DNA of 64,000 bases from the NCBI GenBank assembly GCA_951213105.1, contig OX578133.1, positions 143,523,051-143,587,050 of the forward strand, written 5' to 3'. The stretch is from Amaurobius ferox (taxonomy: Eukaryota; Arthropoda; Arachnida; Araneae; Amaurobiidae). The position numbers and the translations under genes were made by a program. Of this stretch, positions 34,471 to 46,974 are shown piece by piece. The notes beneath the pieces were generated by a model, which was not told where the DNA came from, made no database searches, and was given only the letters and a program-made list of their open reading frames with translations. The first letter of the stretch is position 1; every line of letters begins with the position of its first letter.

Positions 34471-34802
34471 TATCCTTTATATGGCAGACAAAATAATCAA
34501 CCAACCGATGATCATAAATCACTAAAGGAAATAAATCGTGAGAAAACGAGGTTTTCAATGTCCTCCCCTGCACACAGTGTTACGTGGAAAAGTAGAAAAT
34601 AAATTTTAATCACTAACAAAATTGCAGATTTAATTTAAAACAATACTATATAAATTTTATAATTATCCAAAATAGATGTATTATGTCAAATTGTTGAAGA
34701 GAAATCCTGTAGGCATATGAAATAGTTTCGACAATTTATCATAATATCGCAACTAAAACATTATAACTATATTTCTATTTTAACATGGGTAAAATTAATC
34801 AG

Positions 34803-35610
34803 TACACACTGGTGTCCAAAAGTGATGCATGATGGAGTCAAAGGAGTTTTTGCAAAAACTGTTGGCGAGAAAATACTGAAAATGAATTAATAACTAGGAA
34901 ACTCGTATGCAAGTTCAAAAACATTATGTTTTTGAAATAAGCTAATCAAACTTTCCGTTTCAGACGATTGGACAAAAGTTAATATTCAGAATAATAAAAT
35001 TAAGGGAACAAGTAATTATTTCCATTTTTTCTTGGTTCTCGTGGTCAATCGGGAGATTTTTATTGACACCTTATCACATAGACAACAAATGGATTAATTT
35101 ACCCATAGTCGTGTGATCAGTGTGTTGAAGTCGGACGGACACAGACCGATATAGCAAAATCTTTTGGTATGAACCAAGCCAGAGAATCAAGAGTTTGGCA
35201 AAATGTTCGTAAATGACCTGTAGAATGTTTGCAACATGTAACACCATTACCAAATGATCTCTACGTGGCGTTAACTGTGCGGTGTAATCGAACGATGCCA
35301 GCTAAAGCATTTGCAGAGTTATTCCCGGTTGGAGGACCACTTATTTCACGATAAACCATCTACAAGAGGATTCAAAATTAACTTTATATGAGACGCTCAA
35401 CAGTATGCCCCTTATTATTCCCCAGTACCAGGCAGACCAAATGTGTATGGTACAGAGGTTGTATAGTGCAGATTGCCAAATTTGTATGGTGCAAAATTAA
35501 AAGTGTAAAAGTGGCAAGGCATGGTAAGGAGATTAATAAAAATGACCTAAAAGAAGGCAAAGGAAATTATAAACATGAGAAAATTTACCTACTAAGCAAT
35601 ATCTAAACAA
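34803..35610 (+). mobile_element. Tc1-like element, 5' part
   Basis: TACACACTGGTGTCCAAAAG at 34803 has the form of a Tc1-type left terminus, with TA target and CACTGGTGTCC. Transposase remnants follow at 35104-35444. No right terminus is recognised, so the 35610 end is only where similarity is lost. Confidence 0.6.
35104..35444 (+). pseudogene. Tc1-like transposase, N-terminal remnant
   Basis: The plus strand encodes, with stops and shifts, the helix-turn-helix half of a Tc1 transposase. Visible pieces are TDIAKSFGMNQARESRVWQN, then LYVALTVRCNRTMPAKAFA, then GGPLISR followed by a stop, TIYKRIQN, another stop and RRSTVCPL. Family members have this order before the catalytic core. The core (DDE) is not seen. 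The downstream open stretch to 35606 does not look like transposase. It is a dead 5' fragment belonging to the terminus at 34803. Confidence 0.75.
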
Positions 35611-37720
35611 GTCCTATCATCACCTAAGCTTATCTGGGATACGTATAATATATAAATAAAATTTTATAAAGTTATGACAATAAGCTCATAATAATCATTA
35701 AATTACAGAGTGAATAAAAGGTAAAATCAAATTAAGGTGAAAATCATCCAAGCTAAAAGACTAGGAAAGCACATGGTTAAGATTGGAAGTCAATTAGAAA
35801 TGAACTCTTCATCAGGATAGGATTTATTCTAAATAAACCCAAAACAATAAACAATTTCCTATTTCAGAGTATGACGATAAAAGGTCACTATAAATCTCAT
35901 AGGCACTGTCTACAGGCAGAAAGATTTATAAAAAGAAATTATAAAACATAAATGGATACTTAATAATAGATAAATCTCCTCATGCGATACAAATTGAATG
36001 CCAAGGGTTGAGAGGCGGAAATAACATGTATCATTCCAAACAGTAATATGCACGCCGGAATCAATATGGAGTGAACGGTAAAGATTTGAGCAAATACAAG
36101 AGGGAAAAAGGAGTGTGAAATCAATAAAATATACAGTAAGTGAATGACTTAGCAATAAAAAAAAGCTGTTCATCGCCAGCTAATGATAAAAATAATGTAT
36201 TCAATTACAATAGGATATTGACATTGAGATAGAGGTAAATGAAATTATTAATAATACTATTAACAACATATTTAGAGTAGTGGTAAATTTTACTGATTCG
36301 TAAGATTTATAATGTGTAAATAGAGATCTTTTGATCAGAGAATGAATTCTATATGAATGAATATCTATGAATTCTACAGAGCTGGTTCAAAATGATGTTT
36401 GGAAACAACGAAATAAAATTACAAGGAGGAAAGGAAAGCAGCTTAATGATATTAAAGTTACACGTATCTCTTTTATCTTATAAATTGGTAATACTATTTT
36501 TATTGTGAGTATCCAATCTTGATGGTGTCTGCTACCCCACTTGATTTGTACACCTGCTACTATGCTCCTGCTGGAGCTCTGCTTTCTCATTCATATATAA
36601 AAACAAAAATTCCACATCAATTTTTTGCTATTCTTATGTATATATAATTCACCCCTCGCCCCCCTCGTAACAAATAAAAATTCCTCATGTGTCAAATAGT
36701 TTTTCTAACCAAAACATCACGTAATATCCATTTTAACATCGAGTTGATCAAATTGTTTCCCACAAACTTTCGAGCCAAATGGTGATGACCTTTTTATTTC
36801 GCAGTTTCTCCAAAATTTGCTGCCTCGGATATAGAACATCACGAAATATTCTCCCCGCACCAAAAATATTTACATAATCATCTCCACGTTCACAGGCATT
36901 CGAGTATGGCCAACTATCGACCAATTTCTCGATTTCATGCAAGTTACAATGATTGAATAAATATCAATTAGTTGATGATGCTAGCAATATCATCTTTCAG
37001 TCCTCATGAGTAATTTATTGCAAATGTATAGGCTACAACTACTGTACCATTTTAAACTATACTTAAAAGATCAAATATTATCACATTTTCAGTTGCAAAA
37101 TACCACATCTTTTTCAAGAAATTAAATTTTTACTTTTCTATGTAATTTCTATGAATATGTTTTATTTTTCTATTTCATTTTCTATGAAAATGTATACACA
37201 ACAGCAGACACCAATGTTCAGAATATAACATAAATAATCGCAAATTTTTAAACATAAATGATGTTATTTGGCCCTATCCAATTCAGCAACTAACTTTTAT
37301 AAAAGAATTTATATCTTAGCTAAAAGATCCACCATTCAAAGAAAGTCAGAACGTGATTTTTGATGCTACTACCATCTCCTGTCTTTTCCCATACATTTTC
37401 GTGTTACGATATTTTGCTTTTAACATTCCTTTCCTTTATTTCAAAGCAACTCCTCCATTTTCAACCCCATATTACATTCGTAGTTATTGTGTATTTTCGT
37501 GTTTTTCGAAGGCTGCATTCCTTTTCAGCTGTATTGCAAGCTCAACTATTAAAATTTGTACATAGCTTCTAAAACATTCCCAGCAGCATCCCTTTATTAG
37601 TTCTTTTAAAGTTTCTAACTCTCTTTTTCTTGTAGAGAGAGTCTGTTAGTTTTTGTTTTCTTTTTAAACAACTCTGTTTCGACGCACGTCATCCCTATTA
37701 TTACTTTTTTACGGTTTAAA
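35611..37720. other. A+T-rich DNA, no feature
   Basis: Open stretches around 35910-36173, 36387-36590, 36748-36942 and 37353-37572 are A+T-driven and unrecognised. Confidence 0.4.
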
Positions 37721-37725
37721 AATGT

Positions 37726-37800
37726 AGTGAGTGCATCAGTAAACATCATGGTGAGTTCATCAGTAAGCCATCGTGGTGAGTGCATCAATGAGTGCATCAC
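37726..37800. repeat. 25-bp minisatellite, three units
   Basis: GTGAGTGCATCAGTAA-type units repeat at about 25-base spacing, with CATCATGG and CATCGTGG variants. Confidence 0.85.
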
Positions 37801-37925
37801 CAGCTACACGATTTCGTAACGTTCCACATTATCCAACATAACGAATGAATGTAGATTTATATCATAAGTTGCACTGAAATACTATCAACTCTTTAGTATA
37901 TACGCACTAGAGGTTTTTCTTTCTT

Positions 37926-38162
37926 TCGACCCAGACCGTCCGACCTACCCGAAATTGTAAGGTATATGCTTGGACGGCCGGAGCAGTGCCACCCAATTTA
38001 AACCGGAACCCGGTAGGGGAGGTATATACAGGAACTGTGCCTTATAGATTTAACTTGCCCGTACTTCCCGTAAATATGGAGGTAGTTTGGGTAGAGCCTG
38101 GAATCGAACTCGAACCCTCCTAGTGCAATCCCCGTAGCTTAACCACTAGTCTATCCCACCCC
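37926..38162 (-). mobile_element. tRNA-headed SINE, shorter variant
   Basis: The minus strand has a tRNA-like head with TAGACTAGTGGTTAAGC (A box) and GTTCGATTCC (B box). The body contains GGGTTCCGGTTTAAATTGGG and ends GTAGGTCGGACGGTCTGGGT. Compared with the copy at 14576 it lacks most of the GTCCTTCCGAGAGGTTGG section, so it is a different subfamily or a deleted copy. Flanking duplication is not clear. Confidence 0.85.
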
Positions 38163-38176
38163 CACTAATAGTCTAT

Positions 38177-38628
38177 ACAGGCTCGGGCCTGACCCACGAT
38201 CTTGGGTCCAGATCGACTCATGGGTTGGGGCGGGCTTAAATTTTCCAAAACTGCTTCGGTCCGAGCAGGACTCGCGCTTAGGTTTTAGAAAAGTCGGGTC
38301 GGGCCAATCGGAACGTATTTAATTTTGAAAACGTTTAAAAATGAATTTTATGGAATAAATGAAATGATTGTGTTGATTTTAGCTACGTAAAGATAATGTT
38401 TAAAAATAAACCCACTTTAATCTTAATTATTTTGACAAAAATGTACAAATTCATGTTATTAACATATTTGAATACAAATAATTTCAGACCGGACCGAACT
38501 GGACCGGGCTGAGACTCAATGGATTCTACATTTTTTAATTTATTCGAATTCGAGTTGGGTTTAAGTATTGGTTTTGTGTGTCGGGCCGGGTGAATGTCTG
38601 AAATTTTGGTCCGTGTAGCCCGACCTCT
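38177..38628. mobile_element. G+C-rich foldback element
   Basis: The left part (38177-38310) has CAGGCTCGGGCCTGACCCACG, GGGGCGGGCTT and GTCGGGTCGGGCC. The right part (38485-38628) has inverse-type motifs GACCGGACCGAACTGGACCG and, on the opposite strand, AGAGGTCGGGCTACACGGAC. The ends form an imperfect inverted repeat. The centre is A+T-rich. It looks like a non-autonomous DNA element. A minus-strand open frame across it is repeat translation. Confidence 0.55.
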
Positions 38629-38750
38629 AAAAACGACGTTTATCAACTTGTGATGAGCGTACCTCTATTCGTACTTCAATAAAATGTCGTACTACGGAGA
38701 GGATGCACAGAATGAAAATACATCCTTCTTAGTTTTAAAATTATTTAAAT

Positions 38751-38785
38751 CTAGCAATTGTACCCGTTGCTCAGAATATATGCAA
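38751..38785. repeat. Terminus related to the 4101-4541 element
   Basis: CTAGCAATTGTACCCGTTGC followed by TCAGAATATATG resembles the left end at 4101 (CTAGCAGTATACCCGTCC and on). No matching opposite end was found nearby. Confidence 0.4.
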
Positions 38786-38941
38786 ATTCAAATAGCATTC
38801 AAAATCATATCATAAGTGTTTTACTTGACATGTAAACTTAATGACTTGTAGACTTATATGACTTAAAGACTTGTACTTGACTGGTTGCATTTTATTCTTT
38901 TGGCAATTTCGTGGGTAGAAAAGCCTTTCTTAAAGCAATTA

Positions 38942-39027
38942 CAACACTTCTCTTTCCCGGTCGCACATGTTGCTACCGTAAACCCTAGAGTTGGTCGTGC
39001 GGTCTGGGTCTTCAACACTTCTCTTTC
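38942..39027 (+). mobile_element. Mini-SINE: terminal stem-loop alone, with target duplication
   Basis: CAACACTTCTCTTTC at 38942-38956 is repeated exactly at 39013-39027. The 56-base insert (38957-39012) begins CCGGTCGCAC and ends GTGCGGTCTGGGTCTT, i.e. the terminal stem-loop of the SINE body with no head. The stem differs from the full SINE at several positions but remains paired. Confidence 0.88.
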
Positions 39028-39069
39028 AGACTATTAATTGAATAAACTTGCCAAAATGCGCTGTTTTTT

Positions 39070-39110
39070 ACTACTCGTCGGACCTACCCAAAGATGTAAG
39101 ATATACGCCT
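39070..39110 (-). repeat. Decayed SINE tail fragment
   Basis: On the minus strand, ATATCTTACATCTTTGGGTA then GGTCCGACG matches the late SINE body. The last bases of the tail are missing. It lies 45 bases from the mini-SINE at 38942 in the opposite orientation. Confidence 0.6.
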
Positions 39111-42100
39111 AATATAACGTTACCTCTCAACTCTATATCTGTTAATTGATGAAATATTCAGATTTTTTACGCTATATTAAACATTTATTCTAAAAATACT
39201 GAATTTTTTAGGGTGATGCAATTTTCGTAGAACCACTGTGTGTGAAGGCATTCATTGTAGAATATTAAATTTCGTATCACTTAAAAGCACAACGGAGAAA
39301 AACGGGGTACCAAATCTAGGTCTGATGATTAACGCTCAATCATGCTGACCGACCCCTATAGTATCCCGGCAATATCAGACTGTACTCCCACAAAGTGTAC
39401 TTAAGCCTATTGTATTAAGCAAAGTGTATACTTTTCCTATTTTAATTAACCCTTCATTTTAATTTAAAACACGTCATTCGTTTCATTACTAACATTGTTA
39501 TAGATAAATTTCAATTAATACAATTTCCTGCCTAATTTAGTTGATCTAATTTGCCTAACAGTTAACGACATGGTGAAAAGGAGAATAGTACATTCTTCTT
39601 AATCGAAAGCACTCTAAGTCATAAAGCTGAATTACAGAAACCAATCAAGAAGAAAGACGTATTGCCGGACGCTAACAGATAGAGAATAGGCATTAAACGT
39701 AGCTAGAAAAGATTTATGATGCTATAAATGCCCTAAAGGACAGTTACCACACGTTACAGCCTTACAGCAGTGCTCTTAGCAATAAATAATTCGTTTTTGC
39801 TAGAACCAAATTGTTGTATAAACCATTAAAAAGAAACGTTTTTCTTAGCAATAAGCCCTTTTGGACTACTTCCAGGGATATTAAAAGAATTGAAAAAAAA
39901 AAGAATATTCCATGGGAGAAGTTCAAAAATTGATGCTTAATTGTTGATGAAGCAGTCGGGGTTCTTTCGCGTTTCATCATAAGATTCAGTTGATCAAATT
40001 TGCTGAATACTCAAGTAGGGCCTGAAAAGAATGAAAAAACACAGATTCTAATGGTTGATTTTAGAATCGGGTCAAGGCAAATTTTGAGTTAAAGTAATGC
40101 AGAATAGAAGTGTTAAGAATTTAAGATGGTGGTGAGTAAGTTTCAATGAATAAGTTGATCTATTTTAATCTAATATGCGTAACTTTTAAATGGAATTATG
40201 TATTCCGTTATTAAAAATATATTTCTTTAAGATTGCAAATTTCGTACATTATTTAGGTATATTATATTAGTCAATGTTACACTTAGAAAGTAGTTCGTAC
40301 CTCGTAGCGTGTTTAATAAAAACTCGTAAATTAATGCATGATGAGTTTGCAATAAAATAAGGAACAGCTCAATTGAAAAGGCACACTGCAAATATTTTCT
40401 CTGAAATTTCCTTGCTGAAAAATAAAAATTAAAAACATCATGTATTTTATTACGAAACCGTAAAGCTTACTGAGCAAAGAAACCTATTAACAGATTTTAG
40501 ATTTTTGAATTCTAATCATAGAAGAATTTTTACGAAATTTAAGTCTTGCTTTTGAATGAACTCAAAATTATTCACTTGGGCTTTCCAATTCATATAAGTA
40601 AGGTTTTAGTCCAAGATAGGGGTAAATTAATTCTGTGTTTTTGTCCTTCACCTATACTCGTGTGAAATGCCGTCATGGTTTAGATCCCAATTTAAATTAA
40701 AGCTACTGATAAAATTAGCTCTCGTAAGTATAGATAGAACAATACGAAACAAAAATAGTCCAATTCAATCCAATCGAAGAGTTGAAAGCATCGTCAGAAG
40801 AACCTTTTATTGTTAAATATTTTATTAAAGAAGATAATTTTCTGGTTCCTACAAGGCAGCTGAATTGCTTTATCTACAGAATAACTAGGGAAATATTATT
40901 CACAATTGAATGCTTATATCAAGATTTTGTCTATAGTGTAGACGTTGTTAAATATATTAGTTCATAATGATCTCTAAAATTGCGTACTTCTTAACAATGA
41001 AAGATTAATAATAGTTAAATTGGTAGTTTAATTCTATAGTATAAAAGATATCAAACATAAAGGTGCAAAATTCAAAATCAATGTAATATTCTTTTTATGT
41101 TAACTCTCCTTGTAAGTTTGGTCTCTTAAAAAGTATATTACATTACATTTAATGTTACATTAAATACAAGAAATGGTAAAATTCAAAATTAGAAGACACT
41201 TAATCTCCTTTTTTAGAATAATCAAACCAATAAATATGAAATCCTGGATTCAGTACTTAATTCTCCCAAACTCCAGGGTGACTTTCTAAATGGCTTAACA
41301 GCAACACTTAAAATCTTTCGAGGCAAATATTTTAAATCCAATTTCTTCCAAAATGAAATTTGTTATTTCCTCTTTCTAAAGGGATTATTCAATCACACTG
41401 CATTATTTGTAATGTGAATACCAAGTTATTTTAAGATTTGTATATTTAAGTTATTTTAGAGCAAATTTGCTTCACAAATGTACAACTGTTATAGATAAAT
41501 AATTCCCATTTAGAACATTCTATCTATTAGAGGGCATCAAACTTTGTAAGAAATACAAAATGTAAATGGTAAAATCTACTTTTTCCAGACCTTCAAATTT
41601 GTGAGTATATTGAACAACTACCTTGGCCTTGCAGTAATGATTATTGCCATTTGTATTTTGAGACGTTACAAAGATCTTTTTACGTTGTACAGAGACTTTT
41701 CAGGCCGTATCCTTTTATATCCGTTTCTTTATTATCGAACGTAAAGTCGCCACTTTGGGTTCATATAACACACTTTTTCATAAAACATGAAATAATATTT
41801 AAAATTTAAACCTTACATTTTTTCTCCATTTTCGCGTTTTGCAAATATTGCATCAGATAAAGTTACGGTTATAAGTTATGTTTTCGAGATAATACTTTAC
41901 TTTATAATATGTTGAATATAAATTTTACCAAGTCTTTATGCCAAGACTGTACTTTAGAGCCCCACTTCTTCAAACTTCCACAGAAGCGTAAAAAATCACA
42001 TGTGCAGATTCTGTGCCGAAATGAAAGTCGGCACTTTAAACGAATTTATTTAAACGCAATTGCATTATATTAGCTGCAATTCATTATTTAACAACTATAA

Positions 42101-42250
42101 ATCCACAAATTTTATTGCCTTCAGCTTATACAGGAAGTCCGTATAAACAATAATGCACATAATTAAATAAAAATTTATAACATTAAATTGAGGCATAAAA
42201 GGCTGAAATTTGTTGAAAAATATTCCAAAAATTATTTTTTTTTCAAAAAT
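39111..42250. other. A+T-rich DNA, no feature
   Basis: Open stretches at 39762-39980 (minus) and 40782-40967 (plus) carry no recognised motif. GTCGCCACTTTG at about 41750 echoes the left end of the element at 43248. Confidence 0.4.
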
Positions 42251-42750
42251 CTGAAACTATAAACTCTATCTTATTTATATTCCAAAATTTCTATTGCAAC
42301 CTAATCTAAGTCACCCTGTTTTCTTTTTAAACAAAATTCAATAATATCCCCTCCGTACTTTCCTCATTTTTTCTAGCAAAGAAGGAGAAATATATCCCTA
42401 CACTTATATATTTTAAATCCGAAATTGCAAACTATCTCTTATTCATGTTCCAAAATTCTTATTGTAACCCCTCTAAGTCTCACTGTTTATCTTAAAACAA
42501 AATCCTGTTATATAACTCCGTTAGTACTTTCCCTAAATTTTTGAAATAGGAGATGGTTATTATTCTTACAATTATATGTTCTACGTCCAAAGCTCCCCCT
42601 CTTATTATTCCAAAATCCCCTTATTGTAATCCGTCTAATTCATACTGACTTTATTTTTAAAACAAAATCCAGTTATAACCCCCCTTAGTACTTTCCAGAA
42701 TTATTTCATAAAGGAAGAGACGGTTATTATTGCTACAATTATACATTTTA
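42251..42750. repeat. Diverged tandem triplicate, period about 165
   Basis: Three units include TTCCAAAATTTCTATTGCAA (first), TTCCAAAATTCTTATTGTAA (second) and TTCCAAAATCCCCTTATTGT (third). Each is followed by a TCTAAGTC..ACTG-type block, AAACAAAATCC, and GTACTTTCC. The copies have many substitutions and small indels. Confidence 0.8.
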
Positions 42751-43247
42751 CTGCCAGTATATTGAAAAATCTGAATTAATCTAACTAGATTTCTGCTTAT
42801 GAGAAGCACTTCTAAATATTAAAGAAATTCCTTTCTGCAATATAATAGTAACATTCCTTATCTTACTAATAGAATTAAGAATGCATTATTAACTAGAATT
42901 TCTAGTTAAATTTTCTTATTTTGGAAACACAGGAAACTGCCCAACGCTATTCCTCTTTTAATATCGCATAACGTCTTTTAATCTTTAAATTGAACGTCAT
43001 TCGTCACTAAAAACAGTTCCTTATTCAGAATTCATTAAATATGTATGATGTTTCCGTGTGATTCTACAATGTAACTTTAGTTCCACATTTAATTTATTGC
43101 TAGATGTAAAATTTTATCTCGTATTTATTTATTTCTCTACATATTTTATAATTTCAGATATATAAACTGGAGTATCAATTTATAATTTAATCAGATTGGT
43201 CAAACATTTTTGCGTGTCCAACACAGCACTTTCCCTACAGATTAACG

Positions 43248-44088
43248 TAGGGGTCGCCACTTTGAAAAAAATAATTACTTTTTAAAAATACTAATCAATT
43301 AAAAAAAATTAAATAATACTGTTAACCGATATTATGTTTTATTTACATTTAGGTTTTTGTATGAATGTACGTATTTACTGATTATGTAAATGAACATAGT
43401 TCTATCAAATGGCAATTTACACGATATAGGAAGGCACAAAGTGGACACTATATAAATTAAAAAAAAAAACACTTAAAAGCGTAAAAAATATTTATTTCAA
43501 AATAATTTAGTAAATAAGTTGCATAAATGCCGTTAATTATAAGAAGTACAATCCATCCATTTTTAAGTATAAAGATGGCCCCTAATTAAAAAATAGAAGA
43601 ATGCTCTGTGTAATGACTAAATAAAGAAATGCAGATTTATGCATAAAACTAGAACAGAAACAAACAATCTTATAGCTGTTTTTTTTACGTAATTTGTCAT
43701 ATTCATTCACACTGCTGGCCATTTTGCCCTCTACTAACATATCTAATCTGAACTAACTAATCTGAACATTGTTCTTGTTCTAAAAATGAATTCTCATAGC
43801 ATAAAACATTTAACTTTCTATAATTACTGATTAGAAACTAATCAAGTAAAATGTTAAATTAGTAATAAACATCAAAAGTCACACTTTATCTTACATTAGC
43901 ATTTGTTAAGAAACATTTAATAAATGTGAAACTTTATTAAACGTTATGGGATTTATGTTATTTTCCTGGTTAAGTGTCAGCCTAAAAAGAACTTAATATC
44001 AGACAAGCTGGTTCACCTCATTTCCGATAGGTGGCAGCATATTAAAGATGAACAAGTAGTACATGGCCGCTTACTCACACCTTCCCTA
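43248..44088. mobile_element. Second copy of the 21552-22834 transposon family
   Basis: About 841 bases, colinear with 21552-22834. Landmarks are AATACTAATCAATTAAAAAA near the start, AAAGTGGACACTATATAAAT, TAAGTATAAAGATGGC, TGTGTAATGACTAAAT, and TCATTTCCGATAGGTGGCAG near the end. The right end on the opposite strand reads TAGGGAAGGTGTGAGTAAGC then GGCCATG. There is no SINE in this copy. The left terminus (TAGGGGTCGCCACTTTG) matches less well. Confidence 0.7.
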
Positions 44089-46200
44089 TTTTGATATTAT
44101 GGGACAACAATAAAACAAATTAGAGCTCTCTTAAGCTTCCATATCGATCAAACTGATTAAACTGTTTGATGTTAACTGTTGAAATATGCATAACAAATTT
44201 CATCCATTTCGCCTGATTATTTTTAGAAGTATCAAGTTCCCTATAAAAAAATAAAATGTATGGTATCTCTCAACCAGTCCATCTAACTACTAAACAATTG
44301 TGTTAATTTACGTGGGATTAAATGGTACTTAAAATGCATTTACGCATTTGATAATAGTGAGTATGTTTAATGATTTATGATTTTTTCCATTTCAGACAAA
44401 ACGTCCCGTAAATATGGTACCGCTTTTAAATAGAAAATCTTTTTTGAAATAGTTATTTCGGGAACACTTTTAAACATAATTACCTCATTACAACACGTTT
44501 ATGATTATCGAAAAACCTTCCGAAATTAACATCCTATACCTGGTCTTTTCACTTCGGAAATCCATAAACCTGCGAGATGATCCGATCATACCAAATTTCG
44601 TTCAAATCGGTCAATTCATTTGAGAGATATCATCATCATGATAGACTCCCGGTCTGACAAATACACGAACATCATTAAAAATTGTTGATTCGTATTTAGG
44701 CATTTCTTAAATTAGCATTTCTTATTTAAGCATATCTTAAATTAGAATCATATGTCGGTGACAAATCGTTAAATATATATTTAGTCACGCAATATTTTGG
44801 AAAGACCCTGTATATTTAACCATTAATGATCCATTGAGTTTGCAATTTAAATTTTGTTATCTAAAAGTATCAAACGAACAAACATTGATAGAATGCATCA
44901 GAAATCACAAATGTTGATTTCAGGATTTATTTCCAATTCATTTTGAAAAGAAAATTCCTTTCCCATTTTAAATTTTTGAACGGAAGAATTTTATTAACAT
45001 TATTTATTTATATACAGTTGTTTACTCTACGGCTTCTGTTCATTAGAGTTTTATGTTGTTTGTTAAAGCCACCTCATTTCTATTTACGAGTAAGAAAATA
45101 GATTTCTTAAGCGGTTTTTATTTTTTCCCTTTGGTGGTTTTCATGTTGCTGTAAAAACTAGTTTCTTTATAGTTTCGAGGTGTAAAATGAAGGATTTGTA
45201 TGGTGAAATTTACGAGAATTTATTTCTGGTTGAAAATACACTCACATCCCTCTTTTATTTAATACTATACTGTAAAAATATCGTTGAATTTCTTTAATGG
45301 AAAAAAATGGCAAAGTCAGTAAATTTTTTATAGGAAACGTAGATCTTTCAAAGTACCTATTAACAAGAGTTTTCCCACAGTTCCGAATATACATTCTACC
45401 TATATGGGACTTTCAAAATTCAAAAAGGTGCAAGGTCCACCTGAAGCAGAACGGTTAACTCACTATTGTTATATGGAACGGTTGAATCGCCATAGTTACA
45501 TGACCTTCAGGTACCAGAACAATTTTAATTTATCGTAAAATGTGGGAAGCTCTGTTTATGAATATGGTGTTTCCGCCTTATCTACAGTTCATGGTTATCT
45601 GAAATAAACTTTGAACTGTAGATTCAGTCGAAGTTAGTGAGTGCACATAAATAAAACAGTAGCTCTAAATTAATCCGATGCGATGCAATCCGAGAGCAAC
45701 ATTAATTATTTTACAGTATCTCCAAATGTACTTAATACAAATAATAAGCAAATCATAATCAGCACCAATAACGTCGCGAAGATAAAAAATTAAAAACATA
45801 ACCAATTACATTGAAACACAATTGACAGAAAAATTAGCTGAATAATAAGAAGATGCATACAGATATGAAACCATAAATGCTAGAAAAAAATACAATAAAA
45901 TAAAAGTTCCAAATATGACAAATTTATATACAGAGATAAGTAATTTTAAAATTTAAAACATTGAACTTTTCGATGTTTTGCAGCTTTCTACTCTTTAGTA
46001 GCCTTGCAGAGGCATCATATGTGATAAACAGGCATAACTGTTGAAAACTGTGTATTGTTTAGAACTAATAATAAGAGTCCAATTCCAGGCTGCATGTTAA
46101 AATCTACACTGTAAAGCATTTCCTTAAGTTTTTACAGATAAAGAAAATTACGAAAAAGTTAGTATTTTTCTTCTAGGAAACACGAGTTGATTTCCGAGCC
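44089..46200. other. A+T-rich DNA, no feature
   Basis: A stretch around 44560-44660 with CATACCAAATTTCGTTCAAA resembles conserved blocks of old arthropod interspersed repeats, but no second copy was matched here. Confidence 0.4.
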
Positions 46201-46218
46201 AAAAAAAAAAAAAAAAAA
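46201..46218. repeat. A18 homopolymer
   Basis: Eighteen consecutive A residues. No retroposon body is recognised upstream. Confidence 0.9.
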
Positions 46219-46974
46219 GAAACTCTTAAGAGAATTTGTAAAGTCGCAAATAGAAAAATTATTTCTATAGAGGGCTTTCTACGCCGAAGAGAACAAACAC
46301 CCATGGCCAAACAATTCACTCACTCTCCTTCAGAGTCAACGGAATCGGGTTTGATTTCCTTGTACTGGGGTGAATTTTGTGCATGGATATATCCGTATTG
46401 GTTATGAACCAAGCTAATTCTGGGTGTACGTGATAAAAATAATAAAGCACCAAAATTCTCAAATTCAATCACATACGAAAGCTACAAGTACTAACGATAA
46501 AAAGGTTTTTTTTTTCTTTTATGTAATAAGGAAACTTTTATCTTCTTACAGGGCTGTGGATATCTGATTCTTCATGACAGCTGGGGACATTTTCTCTCCC
46601 TATCCAAATTTATTAACTTCACATTACCTCCTTTTGCATTTTCGTTCAACATCTTTGGTATCAGCTCCCATATTACGTAGAGAGCTGAAACTCAGCATGC
46701 AATTTAATCTGTCAAACTTTTACATCATTACGTTACGTCGTTACGTCATCTAAGTACGTCAACTTTTATAGGTTCGTTTTCGGCTTCCAGTAAACATGCA
46801 GAGAGCCGAAACTCGGCACATAGTTTCAACTCGCGGAAAATTTCCATCTACTGAATTTTCACTTCATTAGGTGACGCCGAAAAGTTATTTTACGTATAGC
46901 ATTAATATATTTTGCAGTTTTCTTGCAAACTCTTTTTTAAATTACGGTTCAATATCATGAAATGAATAGTTCTC

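Noticed and set aside
38383..38646. 87-codon minus-strand open frame
   Set aside because: Spans the right half of the G+C-rich foldback; repeat translation.
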